Assembly (NCBI GenBank): GCA_021014325.1
Contig: CM037461.1
Span: forward strand, 769,501 to 833,500
Length of the DNA stretch: 64,000 bases
Direction: 5' to 3'
DNA from: Plazaster borealis
Taxonomy: Eukaryota > Echinodermata > Asteroidea > Forcipulatida > Labidiasteridae
Below are positions 13,601 to 26,300 of this stretch, one piece after another (within the stretch, counting starts at the first letter, position 1; every line of letters begins with the position of its first letter). The notes under the pieces were generated by a model. That model searched no databases, was not told where the DNA came from, and saw only the letters and a list, made by a program, of their open reading frames with translations. Position numbers and translations under genes: made by a program.

Positions 13601-16600
13601 TGTGACTACTCCGGAATTTGATGTTATGGTTTGTATCAATGGCATTCAAGTAACTGCAGCAACATATAGCCAATACGCTAATGTTACATGGAATATAACG
13701 GCAATAGATAATTCTGGTGAAGATCCCACTGTCACGTGTTCGCCAGCTCAGGGAAACTTTCCAATAGGAGAAACTTTGGTTAAATGTACAGCAATGGATG
13801 GTGCCGAACCTCCAAATAATGCATCAAACTGCATCTTTAATGTAACTGTTACTGATGTAACTGCCCCTGAGTTTGATGCTATCGTTTGTAGAAATGGCAT
13901 GCAGGCTATTGCAGAAACAGATAGCCAATACGCTAATGTTACATGGAATATAACAGCAATAGATAATTCTGGTGAAGATCCCACTGTCACATGTTCTCCT
14001 TCTGAGGGAAACTTTCCAATAGGAGAAACTGAAGTAACATGTACAGCAATGGATGGCGCCACACCACCAAATAATGCATCTGACTGCATCTTCAATGTCA
14101 ATGTAATGGGTGAGTTTTTTTGGTTTTACATCTGATTTTGATATTTTTTAATACACTTTTATTATGTGGTATTTAACACTAGTTAATGATTGTTGTATTT
14201 TGCATATATCACTTTGCACAAAGAAGTTTCATTTTGCTCGATGCTCCTACTACCACATATCATTACAGCTATACACTATCAATGCTTGTGTGAACACAGT
14301 TGTCACGAATTTGCCTACAGTTATAAGAGTTATGTTTAAGTTTGAGGTTATTAAGTTCAACAAGTTATCTTTTTCAAGATTCTTTTAATCCGTTTATTTA
14401 TACTTTTTTGTATCCTGCAGACGTTACCCCTCCAGTTTTGGATTCCAACACATGTCCAAGTGGACTGAATGTAACGGCAGATCCAGATACACGTTACGCT
14501 AATGTGACATGGGCTGTAACAGCAACTGACAATTCTGGTCGATATCCCACTATTACATGTTCACCGAAGCAAGGATACTTTCCCATTGGGGAATCTTTTG
14601 TAACATGTACAGCAATGGATGGTGCCACACCACCAAATAATGCATCAACAGACTGCACCTTTAATGTCCTTGTTACTGATGTTACTACTCCGGAATTTGA
14701 TGCTATGGTTTGTATCAATGGCATTCAAGTAACTGCATCAGCAGATAGCCAATACGCTAACGTTACATGGAATATAACGGCAATAGATAATTCTGGTGAA
14801 GATCCCACTGTCACGTGTTTTCCTGTTTGAGGGAAAATTTCCACTAGGAGAAACTGAAGTAACATGTACAGCGATGGATGGTGCAACACCGCCAAATAAT
14901 GCATCAGACTGCACCTTTAATGTCACTGTTACTGATGTGACAGCCCCAGAGTTTAATACTATGGTTTGCAGAATTGGCATTCAATCTACTTCAGCAACAG
15001 ATAGCCAATACGCTAATGTTACATGGAACATAACAGCAATAGATAACTCTGGTGAAGATCCCACTGTCACATGTTCTCATCGAGAGGGAAACTTTCCAAT
15101 TGGAGAAACTGAAGTAACATGTGCAGCAATGGATGGTGCTACACCGCCAAATAATGCACCAGACTGCACCTTTAATGTCACTGTAACAGGTAATACTACG
15201 CAGCTGCTTTAATAAAAAATATAGCCCGATAGCATTTATTTTTGTAGGTAATACTGATTTAAAGATACAATAAATAAAACCAGACATATCTTGCTTTCTC
15301 GGCACTTCTTTTATCACTTTGTACCAAACGACATTCATTACAATTTAATTGTGTTTCTCTGTTAAAGACAAAATGGAGGAAAAAACTCAGCTAACAAAAG
15401 ATACCATTCAATTGGATTTTGATTATTTTTTTTTCAAAACAAGCTGGGAACTGATGTTAGAAATAACTCTAAAAAACAACTTTTACATTAGTACTATAAA
15501 GAATATAAAACTAAAACATGAGAGATCCATGCTTTGGAACATGCTAAATAAACAATTGAAAGCTTTTTAAAATATTTCTTCTTATAAAATATATCTAAGT
15601 CTGCGACATTGGAATTGCATGGTGTTTTTTTGCAGAAGCACATTCCAATGCAAATCACGGACCAGACTTGACCAGACCTTCGGGTTGTTGTCTTGAAGTC
15701 CTCTCTTTCAAGTCCTCGTGTGTTTGTTTACGAGTTTGTAAAAATAATATGTATTTTTATCTTCTTCTTTTGCAAACATGCATTGCGACTCTTCAAGTAT
15801 ATTTTGTTCATTGGTGACACGGCAGCGAACGTTCCTCCGTGGTTCAAGTAACATTATTTTATCTCTGCCTCAATTCATGTGCATGTAAGTAAGTGACTTT
15901 CACCTCAAAATTCGACTTCTTTAATGGATCCCTGTGCAGCACCACATTTATTTTGCATCCATTTCTTAAAATCTATTTAGTCAAATAGAATGATTGTATT
16001 TGCTCTTCTTTGACTAATGTTGTCTTTAATTTGGATACTGTGGGGGAAACTGAATACAACTTAGTAATATTTTCCCCCCCGATATCATTAAAATTCAGAT
16101 GTTACACCTCCTGTTATTGATACCAACTCATGTCCAACTGGAGTCAATGCAAATGCAGAGCAAGACAGCCGTTACGCTTATGTTACATGGTCCGTAACAG
16201 CAACAGACAATTCTGGTGATAGTCCCATTATCACATGTTCACCGGAACAAGGAAACTTTCCAATAGGGAAAACTAAAGTAACCTGTTCAGCAATGGATGG
16301 TGCAACACCCCCAAACATAGGATCAGACTGCACCTTTAATGTCACTGTTACAGGTACATGATTGTTTAATGTCCGTTGAATACTTTTAATTGAGTGAAGC
16401 TAGAGTTGTACTTGAAACTAACCAGTTACTGTTGAAACTAGTAACGGGTTATTTAATTGTTTTGATGTTTTACTTTGAATCTAGACACAACTGCTCCAGA
16501 GTTTAATGCCTCTGTATGTACAATGGGATTTGCAACAACAGCAGATCCAAGTAGCGGTTCTGCTAGCGTCACATGGGACGCATTCTCAACAGACAATTCT

Positions 16601-19600
16601 GGCGATGATCCAACCGTTGTTTGTTTACCAGAGCAGGGAAGTTTTCCAATAGGGAAAACAGTTGTAACATGTACAGCAATGGATGGTGCTGATCCACCAA
16701 ATATTGCAGCAGACTGCACATTCAGTGTCACAGTTACAGGTAAAGTAACTACCCCTTTTAATTGGATATTAACATCAAAATACAGTTTATGAACTTTATC
16801 ATATACATAATATATATATATTTATATTTTTAATGTAGATGTTACTGCTCCAGTTTTTGATAATAAAATATGTCAAACTGGAATCACTGCAGCAGCGGAG
16901 TCTGAAAGCAGCAATGCCAACGTTACATGGAATATAACGGCAACAGATAATTCTGGTAAAGATCCCACCGTCACATGTTCTCCTGCCGAAGGAAGCTTTC
17001 CAATTGGAAAGACTGGAGTAACATGTATAGCATTGGATGGTGCTACACCGCCAAATAATGCATTAGACTGCACCTTTAATGTCACTGTTGCAGGTAATTT
17101 GCAGCTTTCGATATATAAATAAAGTTATTAAAGCATAATATGTAGCTGTGATGCCTTACTTGTATTAGTATTATACTGTTTTTATTATTATTATAATTAT
17201 TAACAATATTTATTCGTCATCAGTAATAACAAATCAAACAGAAAAACATGAAAAGCTATACACACATTAAAACACAGTTATGCCCCTATTGATTTCGTGC
17301 TACTCAAATTATCCAAATCACTGTTGCCCTCGGTCCGGGCATTTAACTCCCGATAAACGAGGCAGTAAAACATTACTTTAAAATTAACAAGTATATACAA
17401 ACATGATTAAGCCGATACACTTTCAGAAAATTAAATATTGTGGGAAAATTAGTAAAAACAATAAAAACATAAAACAATGCAATGAAAACATTTTACAATA
17501 ATGTTAGGCAATAAATTCCTGTGTTTATTAATGTTTTGTGTCTTCTGGTGTAGATATTACTCCTCCAGTGTTTACTTCCACGGTCTGCAGTTCAGTTATT
17601 GATACAACAGCAGAGTCAGAAAGCCGTTATGCTCGTGTTACTTGGGATGTAACAGCAACGGATAATTCTGGTGATGATCCAATTGTGGTGTGTTCACCTG
17701 GGCAGGGAAACTTTCCAATAGGAGAAACTGAAGTGACTTGCACAGCAATGGATGGTGCCAAACCACCAAATAATGCAGCAAACTGTATTTTTGTTGTTAG
17801 TGTTACAGGTAATATTATTCAGTTGTATAGATCATGTTAAAAAGTAACACAGTTATTTTAAGTTTGTCCCTAGATGGCGCCTTCCAATGATATCAATTAA
17901 GAGCTACCCCAAAAGCTGCATCTGTGTTGGGACTCCATGCCTCGTGCATGTTTCCCTCCACCCTACAATTTATACTGTTATAAGAGGAACATCGTGTTAA
18001 AAAGTAACACAGTTATTTTAAGTTTGTCCCTAGATGGCGCCTTCCAATGATATCAATTAAGAGCTACCCCAACAGCTGCATCTGTCTTTGACCTCCATGC
18101 CTCGTGCATGTATCTCTCCATCCTACAATATATACTGTTATAACAGGAAGCTGTAGTTCCCGTGTGTTGTGTAATGCACGTAAAAGAACCCAGTGCACTT
18201 ACCGTAACGAGAAGGGGTTCGCCCCGGTGTTCCTGGTCTGATCGGCAGCATATATTGCGCCACAGCACCTTGTAAACCATTGCATGGTGCTATAAATGAA
18301 TAGGCCTCATACTTAACGTAGCTCCACATACTTTGCAGGAAAAAATGTGTAGTCAGACAAATTGTGCGCTTAGAAACATCCGTATTAAGCGCCTAATAAA
18401 TGTTGTGTATTATTATTATTTTATATAAATTCCTACCTTCAGCTCCCCTGAGTTATGTTCATCCTAAATATTTTCCTATTGTAGCCGTAACCAAGGGTGG
18501 CTTTGAGCCTTGTTTTTGGGTGAACATGCACAAAAATCCGGAAAAAACACAACCCCCCCAGTAAAACATTAATGTATTGTTGACACTTTTATCATATTGT
18601 TTTGTTTATCGTAGACATTACTCCTCCAGTGTTTCAGTCCACTCTGTGCAATTCATTAATCAATGTAGCTGCAGGCTCCGATAGCCGTTATGCCAACGTA
18701 ACTTGGAATGTAACAGCAATAGATAACTCAGGTGAAGATCCCATCACCGTATGTTCTCATCAGCAAGGCAGCTTCCCAATAGGAGAAACAATGGTGACAT
18801 GTACAGCAGTGGATGGTGCAATGCCCCCCAATAACGCATCAGACTGCTCCTTTAACGTCACTGTTACAGGTGAGTCTGAGTCTAAATCCTGAGTTATTTG
18901 GGTCGAGTTTGAGTGAGGGTCATGTGAGTCACAAAGTGAAGTTTGAGTTCTATCAAGAGTCATAACTTAATTTACGTTTTTCTTATCCCGATATAATTTC
19001 ATGGTTTCTTGATATTGTCATAATATTACTTTCTAGCGTCACTGAGAAAGTGACTGACAGGTTGTTACCACAAACCTGACTAGACTTTTTGTCTCAAAAT
19101 TATCACCTATTTTACAAGAACTACCTTGACTCCCGATCAAATTGCGTATCGCGTATAAGTTAAATCTTCTCACTTTCAAAGCTCTTCATAATAATAATAA
19201 TAATAATGTACATTTATAGGGCGCACATATCCATTATAAAATGCTCAAGGCGCCTACAGACTATATATCTGATCTTCTCCATAAATATATTCCTGTTCGT
19301 CCTCTTCGTTCTGCTGGCCAATCCCTACTGACGCAAACTACCTTTTCCAGTAAATTATATTGTCAAAGAGCTTTCAACTTCATTGCACATTCATTATGGA
19401 AAGACTTACCTCTTTATATTCGCCAAGCTGACTCGAGGAACTTCAAAGGGACTTTTAAAGACTTGTCTGAATCTCTATTTTTGTAACATTTTGCTCTATA
19501 TATTTCATTAAAATGTGTTATGTTTTGTGTTGCGCATAGAGGCGGATGCATTATGCGCTAATTAAAGGGACACGTTGCCTTGGATCGGGCGAGTTGGTCT

Positions 19601-19858
19601 ATCAAAAGCATTTGTAACCGTTTGTTATAAAATACATATGGTTAGAAAGATGTTTTTAAAGTTGAATACAATGATCCACACAAATATGTCTCGAAATCGC
19701 GTGGTTTTCCTTTTACATCGTGAACAAACACGGTCGGCCATTTTGTGGACAAAATGGAACGACCGTGTTAGTTCACAAAGTAAAAGAAAAACCACGCAAT
19801 TTCGAGGCATATTTGTGTGGATCATTGTATTCTACTTTTATTATTATTATTATTATTA

Positions 19859-19893
<35 letters not shown>

Positions 19894-20275
19894 TTCTGGT
19901 AATGAAACCAAGGATGCCTCACAAGTGCACTTAATCACTGTAGCTCGCAAGCCTGAGGAAACCTGTAAGGGTGCTTGCAATGTGAACCAGAAACACCGGG
20001 GTTAAACCCCTACTCTTCCACGAGGATTCTGGGTTCTTTTACGTGCACTACCAATCCTAGTACACGGGACCAACGGCTTTATGTCCCATCCGAAGGACGA
20101 AGCATGTGGTTAAGTGTCTTGCTTAAGGACAAAAGTGTCACGACTGGGATTCGAACCAACACTCTGCTGATCAGAAACACCAGAGCTTGAGTTCGGTGTT
20201 CTTATCCGCTCGGCCACGACACGTCTTTCTAACCAAGGCAACGTGTCCCTTTAAGTGTCTCGTATTATAATTATA

Positions 20276-20317
<42 letters not shown>

Positions 20318-23300
20318 ATCATCTATTTTGGACAGGACCTGTATCCCCTACATTTGAGTCGTGTCCAAGTGACATTGTTGCATACACCTATAACTCAGAA
20401 CTAAGTATTCCAATAACTTGGGAAGTGCCAACAGCATTTGTGGGTAGTTCATCAAACCCTGCTACTGTTGCATGTTCTATGCAGCCAGGTAATTTTTTAG
20501 TGGGACAGCAAACAGTCATCTGTACGGCCACAGATAGGGCAAATCCTACAAGTACATCATCGGATTGCTCATTTGTTGTTTCTGTCGAAGGTAGGTAGTA
20601 ATTTTGTTGAGTATTGTTTCATGTTTACTGAAATTAGGAAATAAGTGAACTCTTCTATACACGGGGTATTCAATTTACCAAATTGTTGGGGGTGTGTGTA
20701 ACGGCAGCAATGATGAAATCTGCCCTGTCTCATGAGGCATTTGCATTGACTGAATCACACTGCGTGACATTCAAGAGGCCTATTTGGGCGTTTTTGGCTA
20801 TAAAACGCATTTTTGTAACGAAAGGTTAAAGGGACACGTTGCCCTAGATTGGGCGCTTTCGGCTATAAAAGCATTTGTTACGAATGATTAAGGTTGGGAA
20901 GAGGTTTTACAAGTAGAATATAATGATTCAAACAAATATTTATCGAAATTGTGAGGTTTTCATTTGACTTTGTATTTTGTTGAACCAAATTGTTGACTCC
21001 ACCCTAACCCTAACCGATCGTGGGTTCAAGATGGATCAACTCAGTTGTGAAATATGCTTTGAACTCGTGTATGCCTTGACTGTTGTCTTCAGAGTGCTTG
21101 TAGAAGTTGTATTTGCAAATATGAACTTAACAGCTGAAAGGGTCTGTACACGTTTGGTAATAACTCTGAAAATTAATGGCAATAAAAACTTACTCGGTAA
21201 GAAGTAAGGCAGCTTTGGATAGTATAATGCAATTTGAGAAACTTTTCACTTCGAAGTACTGTGGTCATGGACAAATATATCACTTTTTATCCAAAACGAT
21301 TTGGATCTGAGAAGCGTTTACTGCAGTAACGTTTCTCAGATAGTGTAATCCAATTGCAGATTATTCTTCCTGCGTGGACGTAACCGCTCCAGATTTTCTA
21401 AAAAACGCTACCGCATTTTGAAATGAATTTTTCACAGGTTAATTTTATGTTATAAATGTACAACTATATAGGATTGAAACAGAGGGTTCCAATTGCTAAA
21501 CGTTTACAATCACTTCAAATTTATATCATACGCGTAATACAGGGCACATGCCTATAAGTAAAAAGCTAAATGTTCACTCTGATATTTGTTAATTGTTGTG
21601 TTGAATAATTGTTGATCATTTAATTTCTGCAGTTGGGAAGTTGATAAGATTTACGTTTGTGTTTGTTGCGGATAACGGAGAACCATCTGTCTTCACCCCT
21701 TCTTTGATGAACTCATTTTCCCTTGAGTTTATCCAGCTGCAATCCAGACTTCATTCGATAGTAAGTGACGATTGCATTCTTAATACATGTATACCCGTGT
21801 AGATTTATTCATAACAAAATAGTAAATGGCCTGACATTTCGACCATAGCAGAGTTTTTTTTCGAAGATTAAAATGACAACGCAATACACAGACATACACG
21901 GTATACTGGTGTAACAAAAGCTTTCAAGTGGAAAGAGATGAAAATATATTTATTACAGAGAGAGAGAGATAGACAGACTAGAAAACACCCAGAACAAGCA
22001 AGATTCAGATTCAGAATCAGATAATTTTATTGGTCCATAAGGAAATTCAGATTGACGGCGTTACATAGAGCACAAGAACAATCAACAATAGAAAATAATA
22101 TACACAGATAGATAATACACAGCAAATTTACAAAGACGTCGTCATATGGAGACACAGATAAATATCGATTTTACATAGTAGAATAATAAAGAAAATAAAT
22201 GGACTTTAATACATCAATAATTGAATGAACGATTGCGCAGAATAAAACGGAATGTAAACAAACTAGGAATAACATATGATATCATAGGGTATTATTTATT
22301 TACTTTGCTCGTGATACTGGAACATTTGGTAGAAAGGAAAACGGTACAATGCACTTGATGAATAGCGAAGTGAATCAATTTGACTGGAGTTGTTCATTGT
22401 ATTTACGAATGGAAAGCGGAACAAAGGAATTAAGGAATCGTGAAGTTCAAGCCTTCACTGATCTGTATCGTGTCATCAGCCGTGTCATCAGCATATTTAA
22501 CAATTGAGACATTGTCATTTGAGATACAATCATTTGTATACATGATAAATAATGGTGCTGACAGCACGCAACCCTGGGGGAACCTGTATTCGTAGTAACG
22601 TAGTCAGATAAAACATGATGCAATATTACTCTTTGAGTTCTGCCCGTTGGAAAATCATGTAACCAGAGTATCAGAGAGGGTTTTTACATTCATAGCGGTA
22701 AGCTTATTCATCAAGAGGTGGAGCTGAATTGTGTTGAAGGCCGATGAAAAATCGACGAATGTTTTACGAACAAAGCGACACAATATATCAATATGCTGTG
22801 CAACCAAGTGAATTAGCAATAACACGGCATCATTAACAGACTTGCGTGGTTGGTAGGCAAATTGTAAAGGATCTATGTCAGTCAGTATCTGTGGGAACAT
22901 GTGCTTCTGAGGAATGATGCGTTCAAAACACTTCATCACCAATGAGGTGAGGGATATGGGCCGATAGTCATTGGGTTCAGATGCTTGGGGTGTTTTGGCT
23001 GCTGGTATTATTGTCGATGATTTCCAACACAATGTGACATGGTTTTGGTTCAAAGATTTTTGAAAACGAGTGACAAAAGGGGTGGCTAATTGCCAGGCAC
23101 ATGTTTTGAGTACTTTCCCACAAATATTGTCCGGTCCCATAGATTTTTTTGGATTAGTGCATTTGAAATACTTGACAACATCATTGTACTGACATACAAT
23201 GGGTGTATCATTGGACTGTTTCAGAGTATTTACAATCCTATTTCTTTCGGCATCAAAACATTTGTCATCAAATCTTGCATAAAACGTATTAAATTCATTG

Positions 23301-26300
23301 GCTGTATCATGAACGGATCTAGATACTGACACTGGTGGAGATTTCTGCTTCTTTTTATAACCTGTCATCGTTTGCATACACTTCCAACCTTCGCGTGGAT
23401 TATTAGATCTGAATTTACTCTCTAATTGTTCTCTATATTTTTCTTTTGCATCAACAAATTCTTTCTGAATGTTAAGATTAATGTCCTTAAGTTCATCAAC
23501 ATCCTTATTTGAAAAAACCCTGTTTCTTTGCACAAACAAATCCTTCAAATTTCTGACCCATGGTTTTGGGTTTGGAAATACCTTTATTTCTTTATCCTTA
23601 ATGTGTAAATCTTTACAGAACAAGATATAACCGTTGACAATGTCGACTGCTTCATCAATGAAGAAGGTGATAAAGGGGGAACGGATTTATTTGAAAAAAA
23701 AAACATTTTTCTAAACAATGGGCCATTCTTCGGACAAACTTGCTGTCGGCTGAGTAAAGGGCTGTCAGAATAGCGATAGAATCACATTGTTTATTGCTGT
23801 GTTATCATATAAGATCCCAGTTCATGATATTTCCCAATTTGGTTGTCTGTAGAGACGATGTGACCTATGTTTACATTTAAACCGCCCTCTGTTGACAAAA
23901 CACTTTCCAAGTCATGTTCCGCCGGGCAAGAAGACGCGTACTCATGGTAAGATTGCGTGTACCTTCTAGCTGGCTGTCAAGTACACGAAGGTTTTGCCCG
24001 GCGACATGTGCGCGCATCATGTTATGGTTTTCGAGTGACGTCAGAGGTCACATCGTCTATAAATCGCAACTTGTTATTGTAAAACAGTTAAATCAACAAA
24101 TTTGCTCTTTTGTGTGTTAAAGGGATTGTATACGTTTGGTAATTGGAACCAACTGTTTGTTTCAATCCTATAGTTGCAGTATACCATAAAACAAACCTGT
24201 GGACATTTCATTTCAAAATGTGGCGGCGTTTTTGAGATATTGCCGAAAATCTGGAGCGGTTTGTCCACGCAGGGAGAATAATTTGCATTTCAAATACACA
24301 ATCTGAGAAGTGTTACTGCAGTAACACTTCTCAGAGTCAAACATTTTTGGGGATAAAAAGTGATATCTGTTTTCATAACCGCAGTACTTCGGATTGAAAA
24401 GTTTCTCAAAATGCATTATACTATCCAAAGCTGTTGTACTTCTTACCAAGTATTTTTTTATTGCCATTAATTTTCAGAGTCATTACCAAACGTATACAGA
24501 CCATTTAATGAGTGTTGTCTAATGATGTAAGGGCACAACAAAAACAAGTATACAAAAACCAGTTTTTGAATTAGTTTGATAAGTTTACGTACAATTTTGA
24601 AAGTAGTGCCCTCTATAAGTCATAAATAGAACTGATGATTTTTAACAACCTTGTTTAAGAGCAGCATTTTTGTACTGTACACTGCCCTGAGTCAAACAAT
24701 GATTAAGTTAATAAAAACAATAATAATTGTTTTTATTCTAGCGTACACTGATGTCTAATAAGCACTGTGCACTCAGTGCTTCACGAGCCATGTACATACA
24801 CACCAAAGGCTATGAGTGAGATTCAAACCCACGACCCCGCATTCTGCAGCAGATGAAAACCTTATCTCTGAGAAGGTGCCAAGTTGAAACCTGTTCGATT
24901 ACAGCAAAAACATGACAGAAACGATTAACTGCCTTGATATCTACTTTGATATTTACTTTCATATCGACTTTGTGGCGTGATGTGGCCGGTCAGATAAGAA
25001 CACCGGACTCAAGCTCTGGTGTTTTTGATTAGCAGAGTTAGGTTGGAGTCCCGTTCGTAGCACTTGTGTGCTTCGAAAGACACTTAACCATTTTTGATGC
25101 GTCCTTCGGATGGGACTTGTAGCCGTAGGTTCCATGTTGTGTAATGCACGTAGAATAACCCAATACACTGATCGTAAAGAGAAGGGGTTCGCCCGGTGTT
25201 CCTGGTTTGATTGGCTGCATATTGCGCCACAGCACCTTGTAAACCATTACATGGTGCTTTGTAAACGAATAGGTCTCATACTTCAAAACGTAGCTCCGCC
25301 TACCTTGCAGGAAAAAAATACTGTAGCGCTTAGAAACGTAGCATTAAGCGGGGTGTACATGTAAAGTATTATTATAAGGTTTGATAAACTTTGTGTTGTG
25401 TTTCATAACTATCAGCTCCAGCCTCTACTATCAGTTTTGCCAGAGCTTGGATATGTGCATGTAGTCGACTTTTACTCCGGAAGTGTGGGGGTGAATGGCA
25501 TCAGTGGATTCCCAATTAACACATCCATCCAGGAAGAAGATGTTCAGAATGCTCTACGCCAGTCAATCACATCAGATAACATGTTGGGGACCTCTGGATT
25601 AACTATCATGCCTTCAACAGTTAGTACACAAGAATGTAAGTCAAATAGGCATGCATTTATATGCCAAAAATACACGTAGAAGCAACTCAAATTCATAATT
25701 TGTGGAGGAATAAACCCAAATTATGTAAAATGTACCCAGTCAGTTTCCCTTGCGAGTTTATTACCTTGATTATTTGAAACAAAAAAGTGCACATCCCCTT
25801 AAAGTGATCCTTGGCTGCCGCTTCCCAGGTTGTATCGTAAACTTGGGTGTGATCCTTGGCTACACGGAAGACTATATTAGACTACAAACTACATTATCTC
25901 CTTGAAGATACTGTTTTACAGCAAAATAAGTAATACAACAGTTCTTACTTATTAAATTCTCTTTCATATAATCCAAAAATCATTGAGATTGGTCAATAAC
26001 TGTCAAAGTTCTTTGTCTTTCTTTCCTCAGTGTGATCTGTAATCTGAAACACTTTTTTGTACACAACTATATGGCGCTCCGTAGGTGTTGGGCATTTCGG
26101 ATCTTTCAACTCTTATTTGAAGAGATTGCAAAATTGCAACCTCATTATATTTTACCATCACTGGAAAGATCCGATCTTTCTCTTTCTAATGATGGTAAGC
26201 TTGGGTATGGAGGATGAACATGGACAAAACTACAGTTTTATTACAAATGGCCTTTGTGCTCAGGCTTGAGTGCTTTTTGTGTGTAAGCTTGGTCGACTAA

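Noticed and set aside
19575..20190. Open frames in and around the MITE/SINE nest
   Set aside because: They arise from the hairpin arms, the TTA microsatellite and the SINE body.
25435..25635. Alternative acceptor (CTACTATCAG at 25,434) for the second SEA exon
   Set aside because: It would change the phase relative to the upstream exon and remove the residues that complete the SEA helix.
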